DNA of 64,000 nt from Panulirus ornatus (GCF_036320965.1 NC_092228.1:19324893-19388892); one strand, 5' to 3'. Numbered from the stretch's first letter, positions 23,259 through 35,420 are shown. Notes: generated by a model from the sequence alone, not told the origin. Numbers and translations: made by a program.

Positions 23259-24340
23259 AGTACAGAATGGAAAAAAGGTGAGAACAATGGAAGTAAGGGG
23301 AGTGGGGGAGGAATGGGATGTATTTAGGGAATCAGTGATAGATTGCGCAAAAGATGCTTGTGGCATGAGAAGAGTGGGAGGTGGGTTGATTAGAAAGGGT
23401 AGTGAGAGGTGGGATGAAGAAGTAAGATTATTAGTGAAAGAGGAGAGAGAGGCATTTGGACGATTTTTGCAGGAAAAAATGTAATTGAGTGGGAGATATA
23501 TAAAAGAAAGACAGGAGGTCAAGAGAAAGGTGCAAGAGGTGAAAAAGAGGGCAAATGAGAGTTGGGGTGAGAGAGTATCATTAAATTTTAGGGAGAATAA
23601 AAAGATGTTCTGGATGGAGGTAAATAAAGTGCGTAAGACAAGGGAGCAAATGGGAACTTCAGTGAAGGGCGCAAATGGGGAGGTGATAACAAGTAGTGGT
23701 GATGTGAGAAGGAGATGGAGTGAGTATTTTGAAGGTTTGTTGAATATGTTTGATGATAGAGTGGCAGATATAGGGGTGTTTTGGTCGATGTGGTGTGCAA
23801 AGTGAGAGGGTTAGGGAAAATGATTTGGTAAACAGAGAAGTAGTAAAAGCTTTGCGGAAGACGAAAGCCGGCAAGGCAGCAGGTTTGGATGGTATTGCAG
23901 TGGAATCTATTAAAAAAGGGGGTGACTGTATTATTGACTGGTTGGTAAGGTTATTTAATGTATGTATGACTCATGGTGAGGTGCCTGAGGATTGGCGGAA
24001 TGCGTGCATAGTGCCATTGTACAAAGGCAAAGGGGATAAGAGTGAGTGCTCAAATTACAGAGGTATAAGTTTGTTGAGTATTCCTGGGAAATTATATGGG
24101 AGGGTATTGATTGAGAGGGTGAAGGCATGTACAGAGCATCAGATTGGGGAAGAGCAGTGTGGTTTCAGAAGTGGTAGAGGATGTATGGATCAGGTGTTTG
24201 CTTTGAAGAATGTATGTGAGAAATACTTAGCAAAGCAAATGGATTTGTATGTAGCATTTATGGATCTGGAGAAGGCATATGATAGAGTTGATAGAGATGC
24301 TCTGTGGAAGGTATTAAGAAGATATGGTGTGGGAGGCAAG
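23259..24340 (+). mobile_element. RTE LINE, inverted 5' part of the same insertion
   Basis: Starting at GTACAGAATGG, this holds the endonuclease-RT linker (EWKKVRTMEVRGVGEEWD, GGLIRKGSERWDEEVRLL) and the RT fingers to palm ([55 protein letters not shown]). It ends abruptly at GVGGKL (24,340) with no tail. It overlaps the region present on the - strand half by about 230 bases. It carries stops and frameshifts near 23,480 and 23,775. Confidence 0.85.
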
Positions 24341-25798
24341 CTCCCGAGAGCTGGCTGCCTGGGCAACTCAACACAGGACAGACCATGGAATACTTTTGTA
24401 GGCAAGCTGCTGCTGCTTCACGAGATTACTGTACGGCCGTAAATAAAAGTGACACACCAATACATTTTTTCCCCCTTTCGAGGAACGCTGAGGGTTAGAA
24501 TAATTCTAGATGTAACAGATAATCATAAAGTTTAATGTATACTGTTTAGTTAAAGGATGGGACGTCCTCGTCCCACCCCCCCCTCCAAATACGCACATAG
24601 GCCTGCCTAATGATTCACCGCAAATGAAAAACCAACTTGGGCAAGGCTGCATCATTGCGAATTGAAACTGACACGATGAGGAAAATGTCGTTACAAAGGA
24701 GTCCATCCTGTCCCTCTCCCTGTGGACATATGATGGATATGGGTAGGTATATTTGAGGGTCTATGAGCCCTTAATGGTGTTATGTGGGCGAGTCTTGACC
24801 ATGAATCCACTAGAACGGAAGAGGGTGGTTGTTGTTGATGAAATGTGAGGACAAGAAGTGGTGTAATGAATTTTGGAATATGCCAACAATGGTCATATAA
24901 CAATGAGTTACGCGAGACTACGTATGCAAGAAATTTTTGGTAAATGCCAAACATTGGTCCTATACCACAGTTATGCTAATCCTGTTTAATAATGAATTTT
25001 GGAATAAGCTAACAGTGAAACAGCAACGAGTTACACTAAAAGTCATTACAAGATTACGATATAGGATATATGGGAGAGGGTTCTCGTTATTGCCACAAGC
25101 ATGAAAAGCATCATCCTATCCGTAAAGATGTTAAAAAAAAAATTACCATCTCAGTACATATGTCGTTTCCCTACTTATGCCTAAAAGAGAAAAAAAAAAA
25201 AATTCCCCCTCTGTAGAAGCGCGTTTCAAGCACCTTTTTAAAAGATCCGAACGTGAACCACCATTGTGTCATCATAGCACGTCTGAAAAACGCTTTATTG
25301 CTTGGCCCACAACATTCAGATAGATGGCAAAATGGAACAGTTGTAAGAACTGATCATAATGGTCGCCTAGATTATCTGGTTGTGCGCGTCTCATCTTCCA
25401 TATTTACATTAGTCCCGTCAAAAAAAGTTTAAATGATATTGCATCATACTAATGGCCCATAATTTGCAGTGTTTGAGATTTCTAAGAATTTATAAATATA
25501 ATGGAAGCCAAACTTCAAAACTTACAAAAAAAATGCCCACAAGGAAATGCGGCATCATATGGAATTTCGTTGACAACATACATACTTGTGAAACAAAAAT
25601 ATCAAAAAAAAAGAAAAGCTTATAGACTTTATTCTACCACCCATGCTGCAATCATACATTACCCATTACGTCATATTATGGGGGAAAAGGGAATCAGAAT
25701 TTAAGCCATCGCCTGAATATGTCTGATTCTATTTGCTCTTTCATAAGTCTGTACAAGACACGGATGAAAAACAAATATGGGATAGGCAATACCCAAGC

Positions 25799-25867
25799 TG
25801 ACCCAGTGGTTCGAACCCCTTGGGTTTAATGTCATCATTTGCATGATAACCACAGGACCATCCGGGA
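25799..25867 (-). repeat. tRNA-like sequence, probable tRNA-derived SINE head or pseudo-tRNA
   Basis: On the - strand it begins TCCCGGATGGTCCTGTGGTTA (an A-box-like element resembling Glu/Gly-type tRNAs) and reaches GGTTCGAACC (a good B box) about 50 bases on. The T stem and acceptor stem do not pair properly (AGGGG against CACTG), so a working tRNA is unlikely. The sequence after it was not matched to another copy in the window. Confidence 0.5.
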
Positions 25868-26511
25868 TATAATCAGTATATATAGTTAAATTATTATCAG
25901 CAAACGTTGATGTTATGAATCTATCTACTTTAGCTCCGCTTCGAAACTAGTCTGCTAATGTTTTAAGTGCTAACAATAGTTGGTTTATATTTCAGAAATA
26001 ACAGCTGAGATCCGGTCTATCATGTCTTTCCCACTGAACAGCATTCATCAAAGCCGTAAAAGTATATCAAGGAAATTGTGGATTAATTAATGTACGCCAA
26101 AGTAGGTAATACACTTATAAAAACTGAAGATTAATTATAACATCAACTAGCCTTCCCATCAATCAAGATCTATTGGTGTTTAATATTATTGTTGAAATAT
26201 ATGTCACTAAGCCATGTACTGCCAATATGGCGCCGGATGTCAACCAATATACGATCTACTTGAGCAGACAAATTTTGTCAACATATTTTACTTATCTCGT
26301 CTGCTGCTAGACGAAGTATTTATCATAATTTCTGCTGATAACCTGCTAATGTATTACCTACATTTACATGAACGCATTTTCATCTAAATATCTAACACTT
26401 ACCTATTTCAAATTAGTACTGCAGAACACAATCTGTCATTATTCAAAGCTAGAAATACAGAGCAACTGCAAATATCTGCAACATTAATGAGTAAATAGTA
26501 ATATTACTTAC

Positions 26512-26550
26512 CTTAGGCAGCTGGGCAGGTGTTGGGCTGGAAGTCATCAT
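26512..26550 (-). CDS. Possible first coding exon of an unidentified gene
   Basis: On the - strand, two adjacent ATG codons (26,550 and 26,547) open a 13-codon frame MMTSSPTPAQLPK that ends exactly at a strong splice donor (AAG|GTAAGTAAT, donor at 26,511). A TGA lies in frame immediately before the first ATG, so the start would be real if the region is transcribed. Any following exon would be at lower coordinates, possibly beyond the window; none was recognised. The short length makes chance possible. No family can be named. Confidence 0.25.
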
Positions 26551-28299
26551 TCACCTTAAAGCGAAGACATATTGAGGGTAGTAATCACTTCCAAATGTTT
26601 ACGAAGTAATGACACTATATTTAAGTACAGTTTGTATTTCCTGAAGGATACATTATACAGAAGCCATTTACAATTATCTTGTTTTGTAATATTTCGATCC
26701 TATGGTTCCAAAGTCACAAAATTTTTACTTTTGCACCGTAAACATCTATAAACTCTTGAACTTTACAGGTATTTCATTATCCTTTCTACATCCAACCCCA
26801 CCAAGTTACAAACCACAGTCGTAACACATAAATACAGCCATAGGTGACAGAACCTACATCTTTGGGCGAGCAGCTGTCATTTCGTTTCCATGGCACAGGT
26901 GATCACTGTGACCCGACCTACATGACGGTAATGGTTGGATTGTTAACTGTTGTCATTACACACCAAAATCAAACGAGTTTCCAAATTATTCATTGGATTT
27001 TATTTATATATGGTTCATACGACCTGTAATATAAATGCTTTCTGAAATGTTAAAAAATACTTTACTGAATGTTTGTTTTTTTAGCGAAAATAGATCACTT
27101 GCACTAAAAATATCTTGCATGAATTACTCAGTTTACACCTTAAAAATAAGTCGGAACACTTTAGTATCGCTCTTTACACACACACATCATCACATTACTT
27201 CTTGCTCGTTATCAACAAAATGTAATTCACGTATTACACAGCAAGTGTAATGTACACAATATGACCCGCGTGTGACCACCATGGAGAACAGGGCACAACT
27301 GATGGCATGGGTTGACCCGGCCATCAACAGAAGGCCGGGTTCAGGCAGCGTCATAACCAGTGGTGTGGATGGATTATTATTGGGATGTAAAACCCTATGC
27401 CGTCTCTATTGATGTAATCAAATTCAAACTAATAAATACATGGTCATTATTTTTTCTATCAATCACCATAGATAAGTTGGGATTATGTAAATAGACGTGG
27501 TAAATAGATTGGCGTGCAATGGTCGCTTGCTAAACGGCAAAGATGGTGGTGGTGGTTGAGGGGGGGGGGGTCATTATGACGTGGTTATCTAATTTGAGAA
27601 AACCAGATGCTAGACATGTAGATTTCCTTTGTAATCATAAGGGGAGCTTTCATAAACTTCTATGAAAATGGTACTTTTCCATTTAATCACTAAAGCTCGG
27701 GGAAGGCTTATAACTGTATGATTGAGTCTACAGTAACCATATACTGACCAAAGACTATGTATCCTGACCTTTGGTATACATGAACACAAGTGCATATCCA
27801 TATTTGCTGGGGAGGTTGGGGGACGACTTAATACTTCGCAAAGATAACGATGATCAGCCCAGATCAGGAATGATATGTAGGAAAACGTTGCTTATGAAAG
27901 TTACCATTTGGTTGTTGTTGTTATTTGGGTATTACATATAATCTCTAATATACGTAAAATTCTCACAAAACTAATCACAGCTGAAGGTAAGATAACTTAG
28001 AGGCCGACGACCAAATTCACATCGAAAGTACATTTGATAACATAAAAAGCTGATTCCTATAAGCAAGGGATATTTGTTTAATGAAACATTAATATGTTTA
28101 TACAGATAGATTTCATTACTACAAACATGTCAGAGTTTTGGATCGGCGGTGAAACGAAGTTGTTCCCTTGATCACTTACATAAATCAGAGCAACAGGTAA
28201 ACATACATTTGTTTTCTCTTTTGAAGTATGTAAAGGATTAGAATAAAATTAACAGTTTATAAATCGTCGTTAAGTATACTGTACAGTACACTGTACACC

Positions 28300-29190
28300 T
28301 CAAAAAGGAAAGGAGGGAGACACTGTTCCAGGCGCCCATTCCCCTGGTAGTCCCTGTAATGAAAAGACTGTACACTCATTCATCACCTGCCCTGTACACG
28401 TTTCCAACAGACACACACACACACTTCTTGACCTGTGGTCTTGCCCTGTAGTAATGGCTTAAATCCTGAGCACCGCAGAAATTTCATATATTTGGTATTA
28501 CCGGGCTCGTGGGTATTGAGGGTCTTGGAAGAGGGTTTATCTGGGATGTGGGGATTCTGATAGAGTTGAAGTTTAAGACCGAATTGGGAGGGCAGTTGTC
28601 CCATGCATGATGACTTAATTTTGTGTATGTGTTTTGTTATTGTTATATTTGCTGGAGGCTGGTGGATCTGTGAGGGGAGGCTGCTGAAGTAAGCTTTTAA
28701 TTTCTCATGAAGGGTTGGTGTTTAGTTATGGAATGGTCTGGGTGGGAGTCTAATGCTGTTTCACAGAATCGAGTGCCAACCATGTTGAGGTAAGAATGTA
28801 TTGGAAAAGTCTTTGTTACATTGTACAGCTGTCAAGTGTCTGTAGCAGCTAGTCTGCCAGTGTCTGTTCCAAGTGCACTATTTTGCATGGTTTATAGTTT
28901 CGTTGTATTTCCTTTGGAAAGGGCAGAAAACCAAGCAAGTTGTACTTTAAAGTGGAGAGAATGAATTGCCTGTAGATGTTCAAAATCAGATGCCGGTTGG
29001 TCTTTGAGCGTATTCAGTTTATGTGTTAATTTTGTGTTGACTTTTGTGTTGATATGATTGGTGTGGGAAATGAAGGCAACGTGTGTACTATGCCTACAAT
29101 CATTAGTGTATCCTCCAATGGGAGTGACTGTCCATTCAAGTTGACTTTAAGGAGTGAGCTATAGTTTTGTCTACCTAGGGATATAAGAGT
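28300..29190 (-). pseudogene. Jockey-clade LINE C-terminal relic
   Basis: Read on the - strand, it shows a decayed block NLNGQSLPLEDTLMIVG, then LNTLKDQPASDFEHLQAI-like sequence, MVGTRFCETALDSHPDHS, and a region with WDNCPPNSVLNFNSIRIPTS. The order and wording resemble the C-terminal region of arthropod Jockey RTs after the polymerase core. Stops and frameshifts are frequent. The clade call rests on motif memory only. Confidence 0.5.
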
Positions 29191-29219
29191 AAATGAAGAC
29201 TTCTGTTATGGGTGAGCCA

Positions 29220-29990
29220 CTGTTTCGTCAAAATACTTACTTCGTCTCCTCCTCACCTAACCTCACCAACTCTAATTTGCACTCTTTTTCAGTCTGCAAT
29301 TTTCCTATTGATCTCTTGCCTCTTTCTTTTATACATCTCCCAATCACTTCACTCCCTTCCTACAAATAGAGTCTATATACCTCCCTTTCCTTTTGCAATA
29401 ACATCCTAATTTAAACATTCCACTACTCTTTTTACAACTGTCCACCTCACAATTGCTTTACGCAATGCTTTACGCTTCTCTTTAACATGTAAGTAGTACT
29501 TCCCTTCCCCTTGCTTTATTTACTTACCTTTTGTCATTCTGCAATCAATCTCTCCAGGTATTTCTTCCAGAGAGCCTCTTTTCCAAGCTTACTAATATTC
29601 ATAACCCTTTACCCACTCATACGATTTCCTCTATTCCTAAAGTCTTTAATAACTTTCACCCTTACCTCCAAGTAATAATCAAGCACATTCAAATCCATGA
29701 GTTTCTCCTTTGCATGCCTGTCAATTAGTACATAATCCAATAATGCCTCCCTATCATCTTTCCTACAAATCCATATATTCCATGGTATTCCAATCCCCAG
29801 TCCTCTTTCAGCATGCAACACTATAAACTGTTTATCATTCTTATTCACACTGCCACATACCTCATGCCCCCAGTTTTACCCTCAACAGCCACAATACCCA
29901 TCATCCATTACTAATATTCAATCCTTGCATCAAAACTGCTGACACACTCACTCAGTTCCTCCCAAAACACTTGCCTTTCTTATTCTTCAA
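29220..29990 (-). pseudogene. Old RTE LINE endonuclease/linker relic
   Basis: The frame 29,609-29,848 reads HAERGLGIGIPWN and DREALLDYVLIDRHAKEKLMDLNVLDYYLEVRVKV. This aligns with the endonuclease C-terminus of the intact-looking copy at 63,364-63,975 (RALLDYVLIDRRTKGRLLDVNV). Linker sequence follows toward 29,230. The copy is much more diverged than the others and has lost its RT part. Confidence 0.7.
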
Positions 29991-30308
29991 GAAGTATAAT
30001 GTACACTATGAAGCTTCAATTTGGAGTAAAAATACTTCATTTAGATGGTCCTTCTATGTTCACTACCAAGTATCTGAAAAATCTGTATGGCATATGAAGG
30101 TCACAAATTATTCAAACACTTACGACAAAGTTTTATGAAATAAATATATTCATCGTTATTATCAATAAAATCTTTTTGTATGTTTATAAAAGTATTTCTT
30201 GAAATCTTTATGCATGTCTTGGGTCACAATCTATTTAAGAACTTATCAGAAAATTAAACTACATAATATAAAGTCATTAACCTCTATTCTAAACACATAA
30301 AAATACAT

Positions 30309-31967
30309 TTAGAATCCATTAGCCAGGAGATCAGTGAATTTTATAGTAACACCACGATTCCATAACTTTTCTTGTAAACATCTCCACCTCTTAAGTTTCC
30401 TTGGTACATATATAGACCTCAGTTTAGGGCAGTGTTTTAGTATTACACACAGATGGTCATCTATATCAGCATCATTCACAGTATCAAGCACCGGTAAAAT
30501 CAGCACCATTATATGGTTACCTTTATGCTCATTTATAATTACACGTAAATTTTCTATGGCAAACGTACTTATACACAAACTTTCAACAAAACAGCATGCG
30601 GACAAAAACATTTGCATTAACTCAACATTTTCTGGATGGGCAGCATTGAGCATGAACTGTAAAGTCTTCACTTTTGGCCACTTGCATTTAATGTCAGCTC
30701 CTAATAATATACCTTCATATGATCCATTTCCTGTGATCGCTATGTTCTCTAAATTAGGACAAAGGGACACAATTGATATAATATGTTGCTGAGTTGTTGT
30801 TGCCGTAGAATGTAGCTGTAGACCCAGTGATTTCAGTCGGTGACCATGAAGACTTAGAACGGGATGCAAAATAGATTGTAAATGCACAATGTCACCACCA
30901 GCAGTAAGAGCCTCTATCTTACTGCATTCAGACAACACATTAGTTAGAGTCTCTATAATTTGGGTGGCTCTCATCTTACAAGGGCCTCTTAGCTCGCAGC
31001 GTGAACACTGGCAATCTGTGCCTCTTGCAAAAACCAAGGATACATCTTGGAGACCAGGAAATAACTGTGGCAAGTACCCAACATCCACACTGCAAATCAG
31101 TCTATCTGTTGCTGAGTTCCTATTGGAGTCTGAGAGATCTAAAGTTGTCAGTAACAAACTTTCCAAATTATACTGCTTACCACTTAATCCAGGTATTTTA
31201 GTAAGAGCATAATTATGGTTGAAATCATTAACACGCCAATTTAGTGTTTTTAGGTTTGGATAGTATGTAAGAATTGCTGTCTTTATGAAGTTGTCATTCC
31301 AGTTTTGATGTGAATTTTGTCTTTGGTACCATAAATGCTTTAATGCTGGAAACTGAGGCTCGAGACAGCTATTTCTACCATCATGACTAGATATATATTC
31401 TATCCACGGCCTACCTAACAAAGATACACAAAATACATCCTTGGTTAAGGATCCAAATGAGTCTATCAATACTAGTTCTTCTAACTGTTTAGAAAAGCAC
31501 TTGAGTTTACTTAGTGCAACAAGATGAACACTCTTCCCTGCTAGATGAATACTCCTGATTTTTGTACAACTCTTAAACAGTGCCTGTAGGACTGACTTCA
31601 TATCATCAGTATCTTTAAAGTCAAATGATATGATAACTTTCTCAACTGGAAAAGGACCACACGTCTGTAAAACTCGAATGAAGGCATTAAGGTATGCTAC
31701 ATCAGAAGTAGAATACTCAAAAATGAAATCCCCATCACTGTCACCCCACGTCACATCTCTGCCTTCCCACTCAACCCCAGTACTAAATACAAACTCTTCC
31801 AAAAGCAGAAGTTTCAATATTGATGCTTTCAAGAAGTTCACTTGAGACTGACATGATATATATTCAGCTACAGATGCAATCCTCTGTTTCAAAAGTCGAG
31901 ATGCAGGGTTGCTGATACTAGCAGATGCTGTGCACTCTAGGCTGGATAAATGTTGCCTGAGGTTCTT
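30309..31967 (-). CDS. Leucine-rich-repeat-like protein, terminal coding exon
   Basis: A single open frame of 552 codons ends at TAA (30,309-30,311). It starts exactly at a strong splice acceptor (pyrimidine-rich TTAATTATTTTTTCAG, exon starting at 31,967) in phase 0. The protein has repeated LxxLxL-type blocks (LEELVLIDSF, LKTLNWRVNDF, LESLLLTTLDLSD, LKSLGLQL, LENIAITG, VKTLQFML, VESLCIS, LRSIYVP) spread over its length, giving an irregular LRR solenoid. A cysteine cluster (CQCSRCELRGPC) lies near the middle. No membrane segment or signal peptide is visible. With the upstream exon at 38,776-38,922 the protein would be 601 residues. Irregular LRR proteins of this build often serve as substrate receptors of ubiquitin ligases, but no exact orthologue was recognised. 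No AATAAA was found in the 300 bases after the stop. Confidence 0.8.
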   Translation of the reverse strand, partial: KNLRQHLSSLECTASASISNPASRLLKQRIASVAEYISCQSQVNFLKASILKLLLLEEFVFSTGVEWEGRDVTWGDSDGDFIFEYSTSDVAYLNAFIRVLQTCGPFPVEKVIISFDFKDTDDMKSVLQALFKSCTKIRSIHLAGKSVHLVALSKLKCFSKQLEELVLIDSFGSLTKDVFCVSLLGRPWIEYISSHDGRNSCLEPQFPALKHLWYQRQNSHQNWNDNFIKTAILTYYPNLKTLNWRVNDFNHNYALTKIPGLSGKQYNLESLLLTTLDLSDSNRNSATDRLICSVDVGYLPQLFPGLQDVSLVFARGTDCQCSRCELRGPCKMRATQIIETLTNVLSECSKIEALTAGGDIVHLQSILHPVLSLHGHRLKSLGLQLHSTATTTQQHIISIVSLCPNLENIAITGNGSYEGILLGADIKCKWPKVKTLQFMLNAAHPENVELMQMFLSACCFVESLCISTFAIENLRVIINEHKGNHIMVLILPVLDTVNDADIDDHLCVILKHCPKLRSIYVPRKLKRWRCLQEKLWNRGVTIKFTDLLANGF

Positions 31968-32279
31968 CTGAAAAAATAATTAAAGACACTGACAATAATC
32001 AAAAAATATTTTGTCTAAACAACCCAGCCTTGGGCATTACACTGAAATTATCAGTACACTACAATAAAGTTTTGATCAAACATTTATTTTACCAGTAACT
32101 AAAAATGTTCAATTACCACACAAAAAAAATTATAGCAAAAGTACCAATATTTAAGAATAAAAATCTGATCCCTCTTGAATCTCCAACTGCAATTTTACTT
32201 AAGTATATTTTCATTTTAAATAAATTTGTAAATGCCAAATATCCTCCCAGAAAGTATGTTTCTGCTTTTGTGCTTCATC

Positions 32280-32518
32280 ATGATTTCAGTTTAAGTAAGC
32301 TAATTTCTTAGGCCTAGAAAAAAAGACAAGAAAAATCACCATGATTTTAGTTTAAGTAGGCTAATTTCTTAGGCCTAAAAAAAAAGACAAGAAAAATCAT
32401 CATGATTTTAGTTTAAGTAAACTAATTTCTTAGGCCTAGAAAAAAGACAAGAAAAATCATCATGATTTCAGTTTAAGTAAGCTAATTTCTTAGGTCTAGT
32501 AAAAAGACAAGAAAAATA
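32280..32518. repeat. Four-copy tandem repeat, about 61 bp per unit
   Basis: Units start at 32,280, 32,341, 32,402 and 32,462. Each contains GTTTAAGTA, CTAATTTCTTAGG and AAAGACAAGAAAAAT with a variable A-run. Units differ by a few substitutions. There are no spacers between units, so it is not a CRISPR array. Confidence 0.95.
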
Positions 32519-32774
32519 TTCTGGAGATTGTTGGTGGGATGAAGATGCATTTGTAGGGAGCAAATACAATCTTATTCTGAAGTTGGAAAAAAGCTGCAGG
32601 CACTGAAGATAGTTTAACATAATAAATAGAGCTATTACAAATCCATAAGCTTCAAGTTACTCAAACATTTCAGATTCTAAATTGTATTATATGTGTAACA
32701 GTTTGGTATTGTAGTAAAAAAAAAAAAAGTGCCAAATCATGAATTGGTCATAAATACATAAAAACTAATTAGAA

Positions 32775-32935
32775 AAATTGAATTCAGGAAAGTGTATGTG
32801 TAAATGGAAATGTTAAGAGCACATGTAAATAAAAGCAAGGTTGTTGGGTTTAGCACTGCAAAGAGATGGGCTAAATGGGGTGTGACTTTAAATGGAGAGA
32901 ATTTGGCAGACGTGAAATGTAGAAAGAGTAATGGT
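32775..32935 (+). pseudogene. Very old RTE LINE RT scrap
   Basis: The frame reads HVNKSKVVGFSTAKRWAKWG and LNGENLADVKC, matching NVNKSKVIRYS and LNGEKLEEVKC of the younger copies. It has no ends or tail. Confidence 0.65.
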
Positions 32936-33129
32936 GTTTCACAGACTCTTGCCAGGGGCTCCTGCAGCCTATGGCTTTACTATACCCAGTAACAAGGAAA
33001 TGTGAACTCCTTTGGAGTGAGAAATTCTTGGATGACACTATACTCCCATTGATATAGCCTCATGAAATGTGACTTTTCACTTGGAGTGTATCCTTGAGCT
33101 AGTAAGGTCTATTGGAAAAGTAAAAACTA

Positions 33130-33235
33130 GAGGGGAGGATTTCCAGCTCCCCACTCCCACCCCTTTTAGTCGCCTTTTACAAAATGCAGGGAATACATGG
33201 GAAGTATTCTATCTTCCCTATCCCCAAGGATATAT
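33130..33235 (-). repeat. SINE-A fragment, 5' half
   Basis: Read on the - strand it gives TATCCCCAAGG complements, TACTTCCCATGTATTCCC-like sequence, GCGACTAAAAGGGG and GCTGGAAATCC, matching the first 100 bases of the copy at 58,437. The 3' half is missing. Confidence 0.65.
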
Positions 33236-33244
33236 TGGGTTTGT

Positions 33245-33562
33245 TGTGCTGTCAATGGACTGAACTTGGGCTTGTGAAACATCTGGGGTAAACCATGGAA
33301 AGGTTTTTGGGGCCTGGATGTGGATAGGAAGCTGTGGTTTCGATGCATTACACAGGACAGCTAGAGACAGTGTGTGAAGGAATGTGGCCTTTTCTGTCTG
33401 TTTTCCTGGTGCTATCTCGCTGAAGCAAGAGGTAGTGATGCTGTTTCCTGTGGGGTGGGGTAGCACCAGGAATGTATGAAGGCAAGCAAGTATGAATATG
33501 TACATGTGTACATATGTATAAGTCTGTGTGTGTGTATGTATGTATATGTTGATTTTTCCATT
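33245..33562 (+). repeat. RTE LINE long 3' tail, + orientation
   Basis: It shares GGGTAAACCATGGAAAG, GGGGCCTGGATGTGG, CACAGGACAGCTAGAGAC and a GGTGCTATCTCGCTGAAGC module with the long tail at 51,677-52,125. It ends in TG-rich sequence directly against the - strand copy that begins at about 33,566. Confidence 0.7.
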
Positions 33563-33565
33563 ATT

Positions 33566-35420
33566 TCATTTAACCGCTGTTTCCCACGTCAATGAGGCAG
33601 CGCAAGGAAACAGAAGAAGAATGGCCCAACCACCCACACACACACACATATATATATACACATAAATGCCCATATACATACATATACATTTCAATGTATA
33701 CATACATATACATAAATATATACATATATACACATGTACATATTCATACTCACTGCTTTCATCCATTCCTGTCGCCATCCTGCCACACATGAAATATTAT
33801 CCCCCCCTACAGTGAGGTAGCATCAGGAAAAGACAAAAAAGCCACATTCGTTCACACTCAGTCTCTAGCTGTCATGTGTAATGCACTGAAACCACAGCTC
33901 CCTTTCACATCCAGGCCCCACAGACCTTTTCATGGTTTACCCCAGACACTTCACATGTACAATCCACTGACAGCACGTCGACCCTGGTATACCAGTATAA
34001 CACAATGTTCCAATTCACTCTATTCCTTGCACACCTTTCACCCTTCTGTGTGTTCAGGCCCCAATCGCTCAAAATCTTTCTCACTCCATCCTTCCACCTC
34101 CAATTTAGTCTCCAACTTCTCCTTCTTCCCTCCACCTCTGACATATATATCCTCTTTGTCAATCTTTCCTCACTCATTCTCTCCATGTGTCCAAACCATT
34201 TCAAAACACCTGCTCCTGCTCTCTAAACTACACTCTTTTTATTACCACACATCTTTCATCCATTCATTACTTACTCGATCAAACCACCTCACACCACATA
34301 TTGCCCTCAAACACTTAATTTCCAACACATCCACCCTCCTCCGCACAACCCTATCTATAGCCCATGCCTCGCAACCATATAGCATAGTTGGAACCACTAT
34401 TCCTTCAAACATGCCCATTTTTGCTCTCCAAGATGACGTTCTCGCCTTCCACACATTCTTCAACGCTCCGCAAACCTTCATCCCCTCCCCACCCTGTGAC
34501 TCACTTCTGATTCCATGGTTCCATCCACTGCTAAGTCCACTCCCAGATATCTAAAACACTTCACTTCCTCCAGTTTTTCCCCAATCAACTTGTCCCTCAA
34601 CCCTACTGAACCTAATAACCTTGCTCTTATTCACATTTACTCTCAACTTTCTTCTTTCACACACTTTCCCAAACTCAGTCACCAGCTTCTGCAGTTACTC
34701 ACCCGAATCAGCCACCAGCACTTTATCATCAGCGAACAACAAGTGACTTGCTTCCCAAGCCCTCTCATCCAGAACAGATTGCATACTTGCCCCTCTCTCC
34801 AACACTCATGAATTCACCTCCCTAACCACCCCATCCATAAACAAATCAAACAATCATGGAGATATCATGCTCCACTGCCATAAACTGACATTCACTGGGA
34901 ACCAATCACTTTCTTCACTTCCTAATCATACACATGCCTTACATCCTTGGTAAAAACTTTTCACTGCTTCTAGCAACTTACCTCCCACTCCATATACTCT
35001 TAAGACCTTCCACAAAGCATCTCTATCAACCCTATCATATGCCTTCTCCAGATCCATAAATGCTACATACAAATCCATGTTTTTCTAAGTATTTCTCACA
35101 TACATTCTTCAAAGTAAACACCTGATCCACACACTTTTGAAACTACACTGCTCTTCCTCAATCTGATGCTCTGTACATGCCTTTACCCTCTCAATCAACA
35201 CCCTTCCATATAATTTCCCAGGAATACTCAACAAACGTATGCCTCTGTAATTTGAACACTCACCTTTATCCCCTTTGCCTTTGTACAATGGCACTATGAA
35301 TGCATTCCGCTAATCCTCAGGCACTCCACCATGATCCATAAATACACTGAATATCCTTACCAACCAGTCAACAACACAGTCACTCTCTTTTTTAATAAAT
35401 TCCACTGCAATACCATCCAA
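33566..35420 (-). mobile_element. Older RTE LINE, RT plus tail, decayed
   Basis: A tail at 33,566-33,960 (hairpin module at 33,580-33,610) is followed by RT blocks: FGHMERMSEERLTKRIYMSEVEG, MLYGCEAWAIDRVVRRRVDVLE, a decayed FADD region near 34,730, and VPLYKGKGDKGECSNYRGI with IPGKLYGRVLIERVKACTEHQI (35,109-35,294). It ends inside the fingers near 35,415. Frames are broken many times. It lies in the intron of the LRR-like gene. Confidence 0.8.

Larger units (their letters stand above)
24341..28300. other. Mostly unrecognised single-copy-looking sequence
   Basis: There is no long coding frame. It contains the tRNA-like SINE head at 25,799-25,867, a candidate small - strand first exon at 26,512-26,550, an ACCCGGCC/GGCCGGGT inverted repeat at 27,316-27,341 and a short G-run at 27,561-27,570. 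The rest shows nothing I can name. Confidence 0.4.

Noticed and set aside
27281..27412. 43-codon frame starting in a good translation context (ACCACCATGG), with an ACCCGGCC/GGCCGGGT hairpin
   Set aside because: There is no splice site, homology or conservation evidence. It remains only a curiosity.
32280..32518. Possible CRISPR-like array
   Set aside because: The units are directly adjacent with no unique spacers, and the context is an animal gene intron.
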